From assembly GCA_036346225.1 (NCBI GenBank), contig JARFIW010000884.1, positions 5,752,501 to 5,816,500 of the forward strand: a stretch of 64,000 nt of DNA. Direction: 5' to 3'. The stretch is from Platerodrilus igneus (lineage: Eukaryota > Arthropoda > Insecta > Coleoptera > Lycidae). Shown piece after piece: positions 33,648 to 46,315 of this stretch. The notes below the pieces were generated by a model. It was not told the DNA's origin. It saw only the letters and a list, made by a program, of their open reading frames with translations, and did no database searches. The translations under genes were made by a program, and so were the position numbers. The stretch's first letter is position 1. Every line of letters starts with the position of its first letter.

Positions 33648-36152
33648 CCAACCATTGGTACTGCTATACGTTCTTATGTTTGATGAACATGACTTTTGGG
33701 ATGTTGAATTACTAACTTTAACCTAGCACCAACACATCAAAAACAATATGCTAGCCATTTCCAAAGATTTGTAATACGATTCCAATTACTATTGAAATCC
33801 AGCAACTAACTGGTTTTAACTAGGCTTTAGGCTTATCACATGCTAGTATTCAACTAAAAGTAGTTATTTCAAACAAATCACGACTAAATTCTTAATTATT
33901 TGTAATAAAACTTCCCTATCTGTTAGTGAAAACATTTGAAACCTCTATACCAATAGATAATACTAGCGAGCACTCAATTTCGAAAGTTGACACAAAACCT
34001 AGCATTATGCACTCTACACATAACACCAACTGACACTCAACTAAAAAACTAGCATCCAAACGCCACGTAACTGTGAAATAATAGGTGGGCTCTGGCGTTG
34101 GACGCCTGTGAAACATTATTGTAAGTACTCCACGTGTGGGGTTCCAGTGAAGCAAAAAATTGGGCGCAAGTGCTATATTGTCTGCCCACTTGCTGTATCA
34201 ATGACTAGCTTGAGGTTCGATTCGCAAGAGAGATGAGTTTGGGCATGGGTTGAATATAGTAACTCGAAATTTCAGAAGAAAACAGGGCATCACCGCATCT
34301 TTAAACATGAATAAAAATAAGTTTGACTGAAGGTAGATGCAGAAAACCTTCAACAATTAACTCAAGATCTGTAAATAAATTATCAACAATCTACTACAAA
34401 TATTTTCCAACGGAGTCCGAATACCAACGTACCACAACTTGTTGTTAATGATGACTATGAAATGAAAGTAACATAATTAAATTTATCATAGGAGACACTA
34501 ATTGTGTTCTTCAAAAATACAAAAGTTATAGATTATAAATCCACTTCCTACAACACAAAGTATAAAAATGTTGCTTTTTAATCGTACTACAGTTACTCTT
34601 TTAATTGAGTTACGAGTTTATCAAAAATATTTCATTTACCCCTTTAAGATATAAATATAGATCAATCCAACTAAATGTTATAATGTTAAAGTCAAAGTTC
34701 TTATGTACAGGTTAATAGTTCAAATAATCAAGTATACTTCTTAATTTTTAGTTTCAAGTTCATTTAAAATAATTCAAATTCATTTAAAAATTACTTTCAC
34801 TTAGAAATAATTCCAAGAATATGATCGTATTGATTTAAATAAATTGACAAACAACAGTAGTGGTATTTGTTCACATGTGGTCACTTTCTCTAAAATATGT
34901 TAACCAAGAAACAAATACTTTATGTATAAATTATTGGTATAAACATCTATAATAAACAATTTATAATATAAAAAAAGCAACCCACGTTAAAATTATTACT
35001 TGGAATACAAGTGTGTTTCTGAACAAACAACATAATATGGGGTTTTCACTTAAAACAATTCACAATAAGTTATGTGCTTGCACTATGTCTAAGTCCAATA
35101 AAGGAATTTCTTTTTAAAAGCAATGCTAAAGTTAAATTGTAAAAACAACCACTAAACAATTCTTTTCATTATATTCAACACTATTAATTTTCTCATCATT
35201 TCAGACGATTAAGCTTTCCACAACAGGCATATTAATTCAGTTCAGAACTCAACTTGAATAATCCTCGTCATAACCAACAAAATTTTGGATATATTATCAA
35301 AACTTTGCAGAACTATTTCGAAGATGAATACAGCACATCTTCTACCACCTATTCAAAACCAAAAACGAACAATATTCAACTTCAAAACCTTTTGTTTTAA
35401 AACCTGTACTTCTAATGAACGTTATCTTCAAATAAAATGAACCATACAAAATTTATAAAAACATCTAGAGCCGTAGGACTTGTTTTATATCTGCATATCA
35501 AACGCAACTAATTTTTAATACCTTGATTAACCACGATGAATATAAATCTTCACAATTAAATTAATTTTTGTTTTCTCCACAATTAAAGTAATTCCTGTTT
35601 GCGCTGAAAAGAATATTATTTAGAATTAATAAATTCGTATTTTCTACTAAACACTAACGAAGTGTCTTCACATCTCTGTGAGCACTCCTTAACTATAAGG
35701 CCTACTCAATGGCTATCCTCTGCCTCCACGCTGTGATTTTATTAAGCATTTTGGTTCGACAATTCCAGAGTACGTCTTTAGAACAAACGGCAATGAATCT
35801 TTTTTGTTCCTTATTAAATCGCTTTATCAGTGCGTACGCATTATCTCTATGCGCGTATCAACAAGGAGCGTTTAATTTCAACCAACAGAGACACTGGCAC
35901 ACAGATTAAAACTGAGACAATAATTTTCTAATAAAACTTAAAAAAAATAAGGTTTAAATTTATATAGTCAAAGAACAAACAAATGCTATAAGGCTGTTAC
36001 AATCAAAAAGAACAAAATTCAAAGGAATGTAAATTCTAGATATATTAATTTCATCGAGAATTAAATACTTTACAACTGCAAAGGTTGAGTAATTTGTATT
36101 TAGCCCCTTACAATTGCAAAAAAAAAATATGTCTTTAGCAACGCTACATTCG

Positions 36153-36409
36153 ACTTTCCAGTGCTTCACCCGAGGGTACTACATTGGAAGTGAGTTTTTA
36201 CCTGAAACATTTGAACCTTGCTGAACCTTTGCTATTCCAAGTAAGGTAGGAATTTCTAACGTGCGCGACAACACACACGCGGGACCTCTCACCCAAACGA
36301 GGGCGTATTTTTGTGAAAAATGCTCGCCTAACATTTTTCAAGCGGTCCGTGTCGGGAATCAAATCCGTGACCTCGGGGTGATTAGTCGTATGCGAACGGA
36401 GCCGTCAGT
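36153..36409 (-). mobile_element. SINE copy, minus strand (tandem copy 2)
   Basis: Duplicate of 30165-30417 carried along by the 6-kb duplication. Confidence 0.82.
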
Positions 36410-38962
36410 GTTTAGAAACTTTAAACCTATAACTAGCAGCTGCTGCACTAATTTCGAAGCGTTAGAATAAAACTAGTTTAAAAAATAAGATATAGTATAT
36501 GTGCGTAGACCCCGCCCTACCCCCACGTTCTAATTTGATCACCATCCTAGCACTATGTACTTATCCAACACCAGCTAGCATCCAACTAAATGTAATAACA
36601 CCTCACAAATGAAGGTGAACAATGTGTTAAAAATGTGCATAGTCCCCACCTACTAAAAACACTTAATGCCCTAACACTTGTTTGTTTATAACTAGACGAT
36701 CTAACACCAATTTGCAAAGTTAGCACCAACACAATGCCCGAAGCATGACATTATATTCGAAAGAAAGCAACTTGATGCTACTTTCCTTACTCAGATTTTC
36801 TCCCAAACCCAACACTATGGATTTTAACCGTGCACAACTAGTACACAACTAAAAAAATGTATCACCTACGATTTTCAAATAGATCGCTTCGCGTTGCTAA
36901 AGTAGTTTGGATTCCTAACAAATCTGTTTCAAATTAGCACAATTTGCACCAAATTTCGAAAGCTTGCGAGCAAGCACGTACCATCACTGTAGTTGGAAAA
37001 CCAAAACTGCTTAATATGTTTTCAATCTTGGTAGAAATTTAACTATTAATAGCTCATACCGTATTTTATCTACACGTGTTTCTTATGATTTTAGATAGTA
37101 AATTTTCATTTAAAATTGTAATAACTTTCTTAAAATGCAAAATTCAATCTCTTCTAAATTTATTGATCTCGTATAAAAATTAAAAAAATCAACTACGGTG
37201 TAGTTAGTTAATCTTATGTAAATATAAAGTGTGAAACTCTGACCTTTATCTAGAAGGTTATCTAAATTTTGTATAGTAAAAAATAACCTAAATTTATTGA
37301 TTCTGGTTTTACGAATGTAAAGTGTCAATTAAAATAGATCTGATTTCTATACAGTATTTATGAATTTTTGCACAGTAAAGGCAAATTTAATTAATGTAGA
37401 GATGAGTTGTTAAATCTCTAATAATTGTTTTGGTGTGCCTCTTTTTCTGAAAGATGTGTTATGAACAAAAATTTTGCTATTTACAAAATTTAAAAAATTA
37501 AATCATTCTTTGCAATTATGATACTGTTTTATTTTGGACTCGAATGTTCAAAGCTGAATAATTTAAATTATATAATTTTAGACTTAACATTTAATGAATC
37601 TAAGAAAGATCGATCCCATTCATCGAAATATTAAGTGTGCAAGGTATTAATAGAAACAACAGGCAAGCGCATTAAGTGATTCTGTTTACGATTTGATTTG
37701 ACCGATTGCATCGTTATACTGTATAAACAAAATAATCATTTATTTTTATTTTTTAATTTAAACACATTTAAGAACAACTTCAGAAGTTGCGTTCTTTTTT
37801 ATAGAGGATAAGTTTTTATCCAGCAAACGCTAATTTCATACACTGAAGTTTCCACGTCCGCCTCCAAGGTACACATTGTTTATTTTTTAATATTATAACT
37901 TCACAGCGACCTTTTTAAATTTATTTATGAATTTTGTTAATACAATAGGCTCATAGGAACCTATAACAACGTCTCAGGAACCTCCGCAGAAGATATCCCC
38001 TTCTTAAACTATCAGTCGAAGAAAGAGGACAGTCCATTTCCTTTTCTGTTGGAATCATAGCCATAGAAGGAAAAAATTCTATACAGGCGTACAAACGTGG
38101 AGCCCACGTAAATTAAAACAGGCGAAAATCGGTGCGCGTACTGGCAACAATTCAGACGCACCTAAGTTTAAACTGGCAACAATTATAGAGCAAGTAAGTT
38201 AGAAAGTTAGAAAGTTAGAAAGCTCGAAAGTTCGAAATTATTGTTGTTGGTCTAGAGTTGGCTTAATCTATTTTAGCCTTAATTTGACTTTATTAGTAAG
38301 TTTGACTAATCTAATCCATTTTTATCTTTTTTCCTAAAAATGTGAAATTTCAACTTTATGTTTGATTAAATTTCAGTACAGCAAGAAATATTTTATTTTA
38401 TCTCATCTTAGAAAGTGATGGTTCAAAATTTTTTTGTTTAGAGTAGGAATTATTTCTTACCTGTAATTTTCTTGATTATTTGAATACTAAAGTTTATAAA
38501 AAAATGTCTGAGAAATTTTCTACTGTTTGTAATGAATCTTTCATATCAGTAGTAAGTTCTGTAGATTTGCCATTTTTGTTGGAAGGAAATGTCAAATTTT
38601 AAATGGTTTGGTGGTTCGATTATTGCCTCATAGTTTTATTTTCGGAAGTAATTTTGTTAAATTGTTTGAATTAGTAGCAGATTTTAGAAATGGTTCATAA
38701 TTCGTTCAAGAGGATGTAGAAAGTAATATTTCGTATTTGGGTTCTTCGTCAATATTCATGAATTGTTTGTCTAGTTTAGATAAACTTACTGAAGTTCAGA
38801 GAGCGCAAGCTGAAGCCGTCACTGATTCCTTTCATGAGAAAGTAGTGCAGATAACTTGAGTTATACAGATAAGATCGTAATTGGTATTAATACAGGTGAT
38901 GCCAATACACATTGTATAGAACATTAATTAGAGGAGAAAGTTTTTCATGTTTTTGATGTACC

Positions 38963-39202
38963 TTACATGTGATTTTCCAATGCTCCACCCGAAGGTACTA
39001 CATTGGCCAGGAAGCGAGTTTTTTACCTGGAAAATTTGGAATTTTGCGGAACCCTTGCTGTTTCAAACAAGGTAGGAATCTTTAACGTGCGTGACAACAC
39101 TCACACACGGGACCTCCATTTTACCTCTCATCCGAACGAGGGTGTATTTTTGTGAAAAATGCTCGCCTAACATTTTTCAAGCGGACCGTGTCGGGATACG
39201 AA
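38963..39202 (-). mobile_element. SINE copy in gypsy remnant (tandem copy 2)
   Basis: Duplicate of 32961-33198; the 12-bp ttttgatgtacc target repeat is preserved at 38951-38962 and 39203-39214. Confidence 0.85.
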
Positions 39203-39376
39203 TTTTGATGTACCACAATTCATCATGCGTGATAACGGATCGTGATTGCAAGGTCGTGTTATTAAAGGGTTAAACGGAAAATATGAGATTCAAAAGATTT
39301 GGGATAATGCCGTATATTCCCCAGAGTGTAATTTTGTAGAAAGGATCTACAAAATCACTAGTACCCCTACATTTGA

Positions 39377-39658
39377 TTTTTCCAATGGTCCAACCGAAGG
39401 TACTACATTGGCCAGGAAGTGAGTTTTTTTATTGGGATTTTTTTGCCGAACCTTTGCTATTCCAAGCAAGGTAGGCATCTTTAATGTGCCCATCAACACA
39501 CACACGGGACCTGCATTTTACCTCTCATCCAAACAAACGAGGACGTATTTTTGTTTAAAATTCCCGCGTAACATTTTTTAAGCTGTCCGTGTCGAGAATC
39601 GAACACAGGACCTTAGGCTTAGTAGTCATACTCGCACCAACTAAGCCACGGTGCCACC
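39377..39658 (-). mobile_element. SINE copy, complete (tandem copy 2)
   Basis: Duplicate of 33371-33647 with the same A and B boxes. Confidence 0.85.
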
Positions 39659-39965
39659 CCAACCATTGGTACTGCTATACGTTCTTATGTTTGATGAACA
39701 TGACTTTTGGGATGTTGAATTACCACAAATACGGTACGTCATTAGTGAAAAATTTTACGGTGCTGGTTTTGAACTTCAACAGGATGTTGAAGTTACTCCT
39801 GGTAGTTAACCACTATATGTTGAAGATCGCCAAGGTTTGCTGGATATTTTTGCAGATGTTCCTGAAAGATTACATTTAGCTTATGAACGGTCACGCCATC
39901 AGAATAATTTGAGGAGAAGATCTAATGGATAGGATAGTAATGTTATTAGAATGCAAACGAAGGGC

Positions 39966-40850
39966 TTGAACACAAAATATAATCGGTGGGCACCCTGCAG
40001 CGTAATATCTTTAAATAAAGATAATGGACAGGTCCGGCAGTGCGAGAGCCCTTGATTCGCAGGTACAATGCCTTTTTTTACATTTAACAGTTATTTAAAG
40101 ATTACAATAAGGAATCTCGAGAACGTTATTTGCATAATTTCTGAAATGTTCGCGAAATAACTAGTGCAATTTAATAGGTGTAAATAGCCATTACGAAGTT
40201 TAGTTCTAATTGGAGCTTTGATTATAATATGAGTTCCAATTAAAGCTTTGATAGTTGTGATGTAAAATAAGTAATGTTGCAAATGTGATATACGCTACTG
40301 TCAATATAAATAACTATTTATTGATAAAAATTACTGTAGTGATCATATAAATTAATATAAATTAGTAAATAGTGCTTGGATAGTTAATTGTAGTGGTTCG
40401 ATAAAAAGTAATTATAAGGATGGCATTGTAGTTGTACTGTACTTGTACTGTTAGCGATTAGTTAAAAGAACGAATAATTGTGAGAGCCTTTCGATATTCT
40501 GTTTGAAAATAAAGAACTGTTGTTATTGCAAATAAAGTTTTCGTTACAATATATTCGATTAGATTAGTTTGAAAGGTGTCAGAACAATATGTATTTCTAT
40601 TTAACGTGTTAGAAGCATTTGAGAATTTTCACAAATCATCTTCCAGAATATTTGTAAACATTGTGTAATATTGTTAAGTGTTCAATTGTATATATTGTAT
40701 ATATGAATTTTATTTGAAAGAGTTAGCGGACTAATCTAAACGAGTTTAATAAAAGTAGTCCTTTGAAAATCCCATCCACCAGGATGAAATAAGACATTCA
40801 TAATTCACTTTTATGGGTTGGAAAATATCCTCAAATGATGTAATAATTCC
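39966..40850. other. AT-rich spacer, possible LTR relic
   Basis: Follows the gypsy integrase end. Contains aataaa-type signals near 40509 and 40532 and could include a decayed 3' LTR, but no matching 5' LTR was found upstream. Confidence 0.3.
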
Positions 40851-41559
40851 GTTCCAAATGGACCTGAACCTTGACGAAGTTCTAGTCTACTAGAACGCGC
40901 GGAACGACTTGAGTGTTCAAATGAGCTAAAGAGCCGAACCAAAGGTTTTACCAAATTGTTGGGGTCTTTGGTGAAGAACCAGACTAAGACAGGTCCCCGA
41001 AAGAGGGTAGCAGCTCCTTCGGTACTTAGAGTGGCAGAGACCATTGGGGTCGGTATGACATTCTAACGCACATTACTGCGATGTGGAAAGCAACGGAAAC
41101 CACCACATTACCTTCCAAGTACACAGCGTACTTAAATTGTAATGATCATGATGGCATTCACTGGGGTAAAAGATTCCAGAGTTAATAGTCCCACATTCGA
41201 ATGTCCGGGAGGGGACTACTCTGGAGGATGCGATCGGAGAGTTCAAAATAAGAGTCAAGAACATTTTGCGAGTCGGAGCGTGGAATGTTAGAAGTGTGAA
41301 GTAAGTAGATAAGTTAAAGAATTTGAAAATTGAAATGGATAGGTTAGCACTAGACATAGTAGGGATCAGCGAAGTTTTGGTGCCAGAGGCGAAGATTTTT
41401 TGACGTGGACACTTCAAGGTAATGTATACAGGAGCAGAGGAAAGAAATTCTGGTGTAGGGATAGTTATGCGAAAAAAAATAGGACGACGTGTAGGAAACT
41501 ACTAACAAAAGAGCGAAAAAGTACTCATGGTTAGATTATAATCTAAACCGGTAAATACA

Positions 41560-41832
41560 GTGATAATACAAGTATACATGCCCACCTCTAGCTACAGTGA
41601 CGAAGAGGTAGAAGCGATCTACAAAGATATCGAAGACATACTAAGATACGTAAAAGGACATGAAAATTTAATAATCACTGAGGATTTTAATGCAGTGGTA
41701 GATAAGGGTAAAGAAGAAGCGGTAGTAAGTTTATTTGAATCAGGCACGAGAAGCGACAGGGGAAATAGGCTAGTAGAATTTTGCGACAAGTACAATTTAA
41801 TCATCACAAATATTATTTCAACATCATGCTAG
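41560..41832 (+). pseudogene. LINE D endonuclease fragment
   Basis: Reads MIIQVYMPTSSYSDEEVEAI, then ENLIITEDFNAVVDKG, where the usual GDFN motif is EDFN (catalytic-site Gly replaced), and RSDRGNRLVEFCDKYNL. The downstream QIDYILVRQRF motif of the endonuclease lies in the next frame (41852-42142). Confidence 0.82.
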
Positions 41833-42763
41833 AAGACGATATACGTCGAAGATGCCAGGAGATATGCGAAGATATCAAATAGATTACATTCTTGTTAGAC
41901 AACGGTTTAGTAATCAAATAAAAGACTATAGAAGCTACACAGAAGCAGATATAGACACTGACTACAACATCGTAATTATGAATGCGACTCTTAAATTAAA
42001 AAAAAAATTGAAAAAAGGAAACGGAAAAAGGAACTTTAACTTTGAGAAACTAAAGGATAAAGATATCCACGAAAGATTTGGGGGGAAAAAAGCCAAATGG
42101 ATTGCTGAAAGATATTCTGGGGTATACACAAAAAGAACATAAGAAACCATGAATAACAAAGGATATCCTGAATTTAACAGAAGAAAAACGAAAATACAAA
42201 AATAGATCAGACGAAACAAGAAAATAGAGAAACAAAGCCATAAAATGAAAAATTATTCGCAAATGCAGGAAAGCTAAAGAAAAATGGATTGATTAAAAGT
42301 GCAAAGATGAAAATAGAAAAAACGGACGAATCATATAAACTAATTAGAATGAATTTTAGGGATATAAAACCATATAGCAAAAATATAAGGGACGCGGGAG
42401 TAAACGTCATTATAAAAAATGTAGAGAAAGTGGTTATATGACTAGAATATATAGGAAATTTATTTGCAGGAGAAGAACTAATAGCATTAGAACAGGAATC
42501 AGACATTGAAAATGATGACGGGATAACCTATACTTAGACAACAGTTTGAATTAGCATTAAAGAGTCTGAAAAATGGTGTGGCGCCCGGTACAGATAAGGT
42601 ACAAGCAGAAACTCTAAAATCGCTAAACAAGCAGTAACAGAACGTCTCTTCCAACTTATAAGCTATATGTATGAGACAGGCAAGATACCCAAAGATTTCA
42701 AACGTAACATCATAGTAACTATACCAAAAAGAGAGCAGCGGATAGATGTGAAAATTTTCGAAC

Positions 42764-43430
42764 ATGTTTGACAGCACACGTGTCAAAATATTAACTAGAA
42801 TTGTACATATAAGAATGGAAAAACGAGCTGAAAAAATACTAGGAGAAGATCAATTTGGGTGTAGGCGAAACAGGGGAACACGGGAGGTTATTTTAGCTTT
42901 GAGGGTGATAATGGAGAAAGCAATAGAAAAAAGGGAAAGCGTGTATATAGGGTTTGTAGATCTGGAAAAAGCATTCGACAATGTAAAATAGAAAAATGTT
43001 CGACATATTCAAAAGATTAGAATGTGTTTTGAGGATAGACGGATTAGTATATGGTTTATACAAAGAGCAAACAGCGGTAATAAAATTAGAGCAGGAACAT
43101 AGAGAAGTTAATATTAGGAAAGGGGTGAGACAGGAATGTGTCCTATCCCTATTAATTTTTAACTTATACATTGAAGATGCAATGAATACTGTTAAATGCA
43201 AGAAGATATTTGGAATAATTATGCAGAGACGAAAGATTGATATGCTTAGATTTGCAGATGATATAGCGGCATTAACATCTAGAAAAGAAAAGTTAGAAGC
43301 TGCTCTTAATGAAATGGAAACAGTTCTAACAGAGAGATACGGCATGAAAATTAACAAAAATAAAACTAAAGTACTAATATGCAAAGATGGGGAAAATAAA
43401 TCAAAAACAAGAATACAAATAAGAAACTAG
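42764..43430 (+). pseudogene. LINE D reverse transcriptase in two frames
   Basis: First frame 42764-42991: EKILGEDQFGCRRNRGTREV and GFVDLEKAFDNVK (motif A), ending at a stop. Second frame 42996-43430: HREVNIRKGVRQECVLS and LLIFNLYIEDAMN (motif B, with GC changed to EC), LRFADDIAAL (motif C), then TERYGMKINKNKTKV (thumb). All palm motifs are present, separated by one frameshift and one stop. Confidence 0.85.
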
Positions 43431-43588
43431 AACATACAAGAGGCTAAGAATTTCTGCTACCTAGGAAGCCAAATAACGCAAGATAGGAAAGCCCAAAAGA
43501 TATAAAACAGAGATTAACACAAGGTTGTGCTACATTTAACAAGAAAAAGCAACTACTGTATTCAAAGACATTAAACATAGAAACATAT

Positions 43589-43896
43589 GTGTGGAGCACA
43601 GCATTGTACGGCTGTGAAGCTTGCACAGTAGGAGAAGCGGACAAGCAAAAGGTAGAAGCCTTTGAAATATGGTGCTACAGACGTATGATGAAGATATGGA
43701 CAAACAAAGTTAAGAACAAAGAGGTACTAGAAATGGTAGGGGAAAAAACAAATTTGTGGAAAACAGTAAAAAATAGGAGAGATATTATGATAAGCCACAT
43801 ACTAAGGCATGTGGGAATAGTGTGGAATATATAAGAAGCAGAGATAAGAAAAAAGAGAAGTAGAAGGTTAGACTATTGCACACAGATAGTGAAAGA
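43589..43896 (+). pseudogene. LINE D C-terminal domain
   Basis: Reads TALYGCEACTVGEADKQKVE, FEIWCYRRMMKIWTNKVKNK and ISHILRHVGIVWNI, then a stop and a decayed remainder. This Cys/Trp-containing C-terminal region follows the RT in the family. Confidence 0.8.
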
Positions 43897-46180
43897 TTGA
43901 AATGTATTTATTTTCGTATCCCAAATAAATACAAAAATTTCAATAGTTAATTCACTCTGTAAAAAAGTCAAAGAAAAATGCACACGAATTTTCATAAATA
44001 TTATATAAGACATTCAAACGAAGGAGTCAGCTTTTAGCTATCGGACTCGCCGGTGTATGGAAATTAGACAGATAGACTGCGCGATCGTTTTAAGCAGTTC
44101 GCGTTCCCCGTCTTCGAGTCAAGATGTTATTCTTTATAAAAAGGAAAGCTGACCTGAGAATTGTCATATTGGTAATAGTGAAATTTTAGGTACAAGAGTA
44201 CAATAGAAAGTAAATATTAAATTTCGTTTTGTTCATAGCTATATGGATATTTATGTAAATAAATATATTTAAAGAGAATATGTACATAATTAAAATATAC
44301 ATATAAAACGTGCTAGGAGTACATAGTTCATTTTTCGCTAATTCAAACAAACATTTAAATTTACGGAGGTACATACTAGGACATCAAACAGGTATCATCT
44401 TAAAAATAAACATCTTATTGAAAATGCTGTTAGAATTGTCTATAGGTCATGTTTAACATGGCATCCCTTTGAAGCCCTTTGTTATAATTGTTAGAGAAAT
44501 CTGCTGTCCTAACTGGTTTGTTACGACTGTAAGATTTAAGACCTTGACAGTCAGCAAGTTTTTTTGTACTCCATAGATCGTGTCGTTTGAAACAATCTTT
44601 TTTTCGTTTGTTTGTTAGGAATAAACCTCAAAATTAATTACATGTTTTGATATTTAACATAGTGCATCTTGATATTTTAAGTAATGACATAAAGGATAAA
44701 AATTGTATCTTTAGTACCATGATAAGAATTTAATTCAAGTAAACTTCAATTTGTTTTTATCTTAGAAAGTATTTACATTAGTGCATAGTGCCTTTGATTG
44801 AAATTAAATTCAAGGTTAAGATATGAATTTTTGTGATTTCAATATAACATCTATTGAGATATAAAAGTAAACTAAAAAGAGCTTAACAGTAGTAATCTTA
44901 TTAATTGAATTTAAACTATGATAAAGAAAATTAAATTATATGAAGCTTTAATTACCATTCTTGTTTAATTATATATAGAAACATTGCTCATGTAAACCAT
45001 CCACATGCCTGAATTTGATTTTGCTAAATAGAATGTAATTGTTTTTTTTGGTCGATTACTTAGCGACACTTAAAAATTACATGTAGTTTTAATTTGAAAT
45101 AACAAATCCAATTACATGTATATAAATTTTCTAAGTATGTGTTTACGCGCGGGGGGTCTTATAAATTTATACATCGACTTACCTCCGCGGTGTTTTGTTG
45201 TTCTAAGCTGCAGTTCCTCTTCCTTCAACCAAGTGGACTGTATGCGCAATTGAGTCTGTGTTACATTACACTTGCACTGTGTTTTTTAGGGGTTTAACAA
45301 CTAAAGTCTGCGGCACTTGACTAACTTACGGTACCGAACGAAGAAACCGACGACCGTTCTGCTTCAATATCCATAAGAAAGTGTTTGTTCACTACTCTGT
45401 CCAACTTATTCACACATGCAGAAGGAATTTTTATAGCAGGATATAAGGGAACAAGGGATGACAGTTTTACTATTAGATTTACGACTACAAATTTAAATAA
45501 CTTAAAATTAACCACGCGAACGTGCGACAAAGAGACCGAACAGTATCTGTTACTAAATATCTATCAAGTCTGAGTATACTTATGTTGAACATTTATGATA
45601 TTTAATTTAAAGATCTTATAAATTTCAAGTCTATGAAAGTTGACTTTAGTTATTTTCAAAAATCGATTAAATGTGAATTTATCATCCAACGATAATAATA
45701 TAAAAATCAGAACAGGATCATTGAGTTGTTGTTGAGTGTGATATTTGAATATATATTTGTGATACTCTTTTGGAGCGCAAACAGCTGTTCCACTTATAAT
45801 AACTAACACAACATTTTCTTTCAGCTTCAATATTTATTTAGTTGTTGGAGGGTTCAGTGTTATTCAGAGCGAATTTTTTAGCGTTAGGATTTCTGCTTTT
45901 TTCCTTACGGTCAATCTTGAACAACCATAGTGAAATTGTAGTGGCGCTTGAGTCTCGTTCACTCCTCCACCCTGTGTCTAATCATAGACCACGCGAAGTT
46001 AGAGTTCTGACTAGTCCGGAAGTCCCCTGAAAGCTTTATTTCGGAAGGGATAAAATTACCATCTATTGTATACCTTCGAGAGAGTTTGAGTATAGATTTT
46101 GACATCTACTTGTACTCACAGCGTTTAAAATGAAAAACGTTTAATAATATCTATCATTGCCGATCAACGTTTAAGATAGA
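43897..46180. other. AT-rich region, nothing firmly recognised
   Basis: No supportable ORF. A GC-richer patch at about 45142-45330 contains, on the minus strand, a perfect donor-like GAG|GTAAGT at 45183/45182, which could end a noncoding 5' exon. This is not supported by any coding frame. Confidence 0.35.
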
Positions 46181-46196
46181 AGATGCTACAAGATAT

Positions 46197-46204
46197 AGGC
46201 TGTG
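46197..46204. repeat. 8-bp target duplication of the hAT-like element (left)
   Basis: aggctgtg; partner aagctgtg at 49674-49681 (7 of 8 identical). Confidence 0.75.
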
Positions 46205-46315
46205 TAGGGATGGGCTCGGGCCCGGCCCGACGCTAAAAAGTGACCGGCCCGGTCCGAGGCCCGACCCGAAATGAAAACTGACGGCCCGAAATTTCGGGCC
46301 GGCCCGACTTTTATT
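46205..46315 (+). repeat. Left GC-rich terminal region of the hAT-like element
   Basis: Terminal 17 bp plus repeated cggcccg/gggccgg blocks, in sharp contrast with the AT-rich surroundings. Confidence 0.8.

Larger units (their letters stand above)
27729..33705 (+). repeat. 6-kb tandem duplication, first copy
   Basis: Begins gaattactaactttaacctag and is followed by a second copy that starts identically at 33706. It contains AT-rich unassigned DNA (27.7-30.1 and 30.4-32.5 kb), three SINEs and a Ty3/gypsy remnant. Compared with copy 2 it is 34 bp shorter, almost entirely from one-base differences in A/T runs. No convincing gene lies inside; the duplicated frames at 27939-28178 and 29725-29925 show no domain. 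Confidence 0.93.
32500..33709 (+). mobile_element. Ty3/gypsy-type retrotransposon remnant (copy 1)
   Basis: Short plus-strand readings fit a gypsy pol gene. Before the RT comes LTEVQRAQAEAVTDSFHEKV and, in the next frame, YTDKIVIGINTGDAN, matching the H.I.TGDA segment that precedes gypsy RT. Then FDVPQFIMRDNG (integrase core with the second Asp of the DDE triad), NFVERIY, and TAIRSYV.DEHDFWDVELPQI (integrase C-terminal part). The RT and RNase H are missing, so the remnant has a large internal deletion, and two SINEs interrupt it. Stops and frameshifts abound. The left limit is uncertain. Confidence 0.7.
33706..39716 (+). repeat. 6-kb tandem duplication, second copy
   Basis: Near-identical to 27729-33705 over its whole length. 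The junctions share the 7-mer gaattac: copy 2 begins gaattactaac, and the sequence after it continues gaattaccaca. The Ty3/gypsy integrase reading carries on uninterrupted past 39717, so copy 2's right border is the original context and copy 1's right border is the duplication joint. Confidence 0.93.
38510..39965 (+). mobile_element. Ty3/gypsy-type remnant (copy 2, extends further)
   Basis: Same as copy 1, but the integrase C-terminal reading continues beyond the duplication to about 39930 (RYVISEKFYGAGFELQQD, then a stop, then DRQGLLDIFADVPERLHLAY and RSRHQNNLRRRS), a recognisable end of an insect gypsy integrase. No long terminal repeats could be identified with confidence. Confidence 0.7.
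40851..43896 (+). mobile_element. LINE copy D, 5'-complete, 3' tail missing
   Basis: Begins with the family 5' UTR (tccaaatggacctgaacc), then the endonuclease (about 41270-42000), linker (42000-42560), RT (42760-43430) and C-terminal domain (43589-43896). It stops abruptly in the C-terminal coding part after cacacagatagtgaaagatt, without the repeated 3' tail or GAT run of copies E and G. Several stops and frameshifts break the ORF. It is the most complete copy for the 5' half and serves as the reference for the Polinton empty site. Confidence 0.9.

Noticed and set aside
27729..39716. Direct repeats of 6 kb as long terminal repeats of a giant element
   Set aside because: The copies are adjacent with no interior, and they contain older nested SINEs and gypsy remains, so a tandem duplication fits better.
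39966..40850. 3' LTR of the gypsy remnant
   Set aside because: No matching 5' copy, no TG...CA boundaries with duplication, and no primer-binding site were found; kept only as a possibility in the spacer note.
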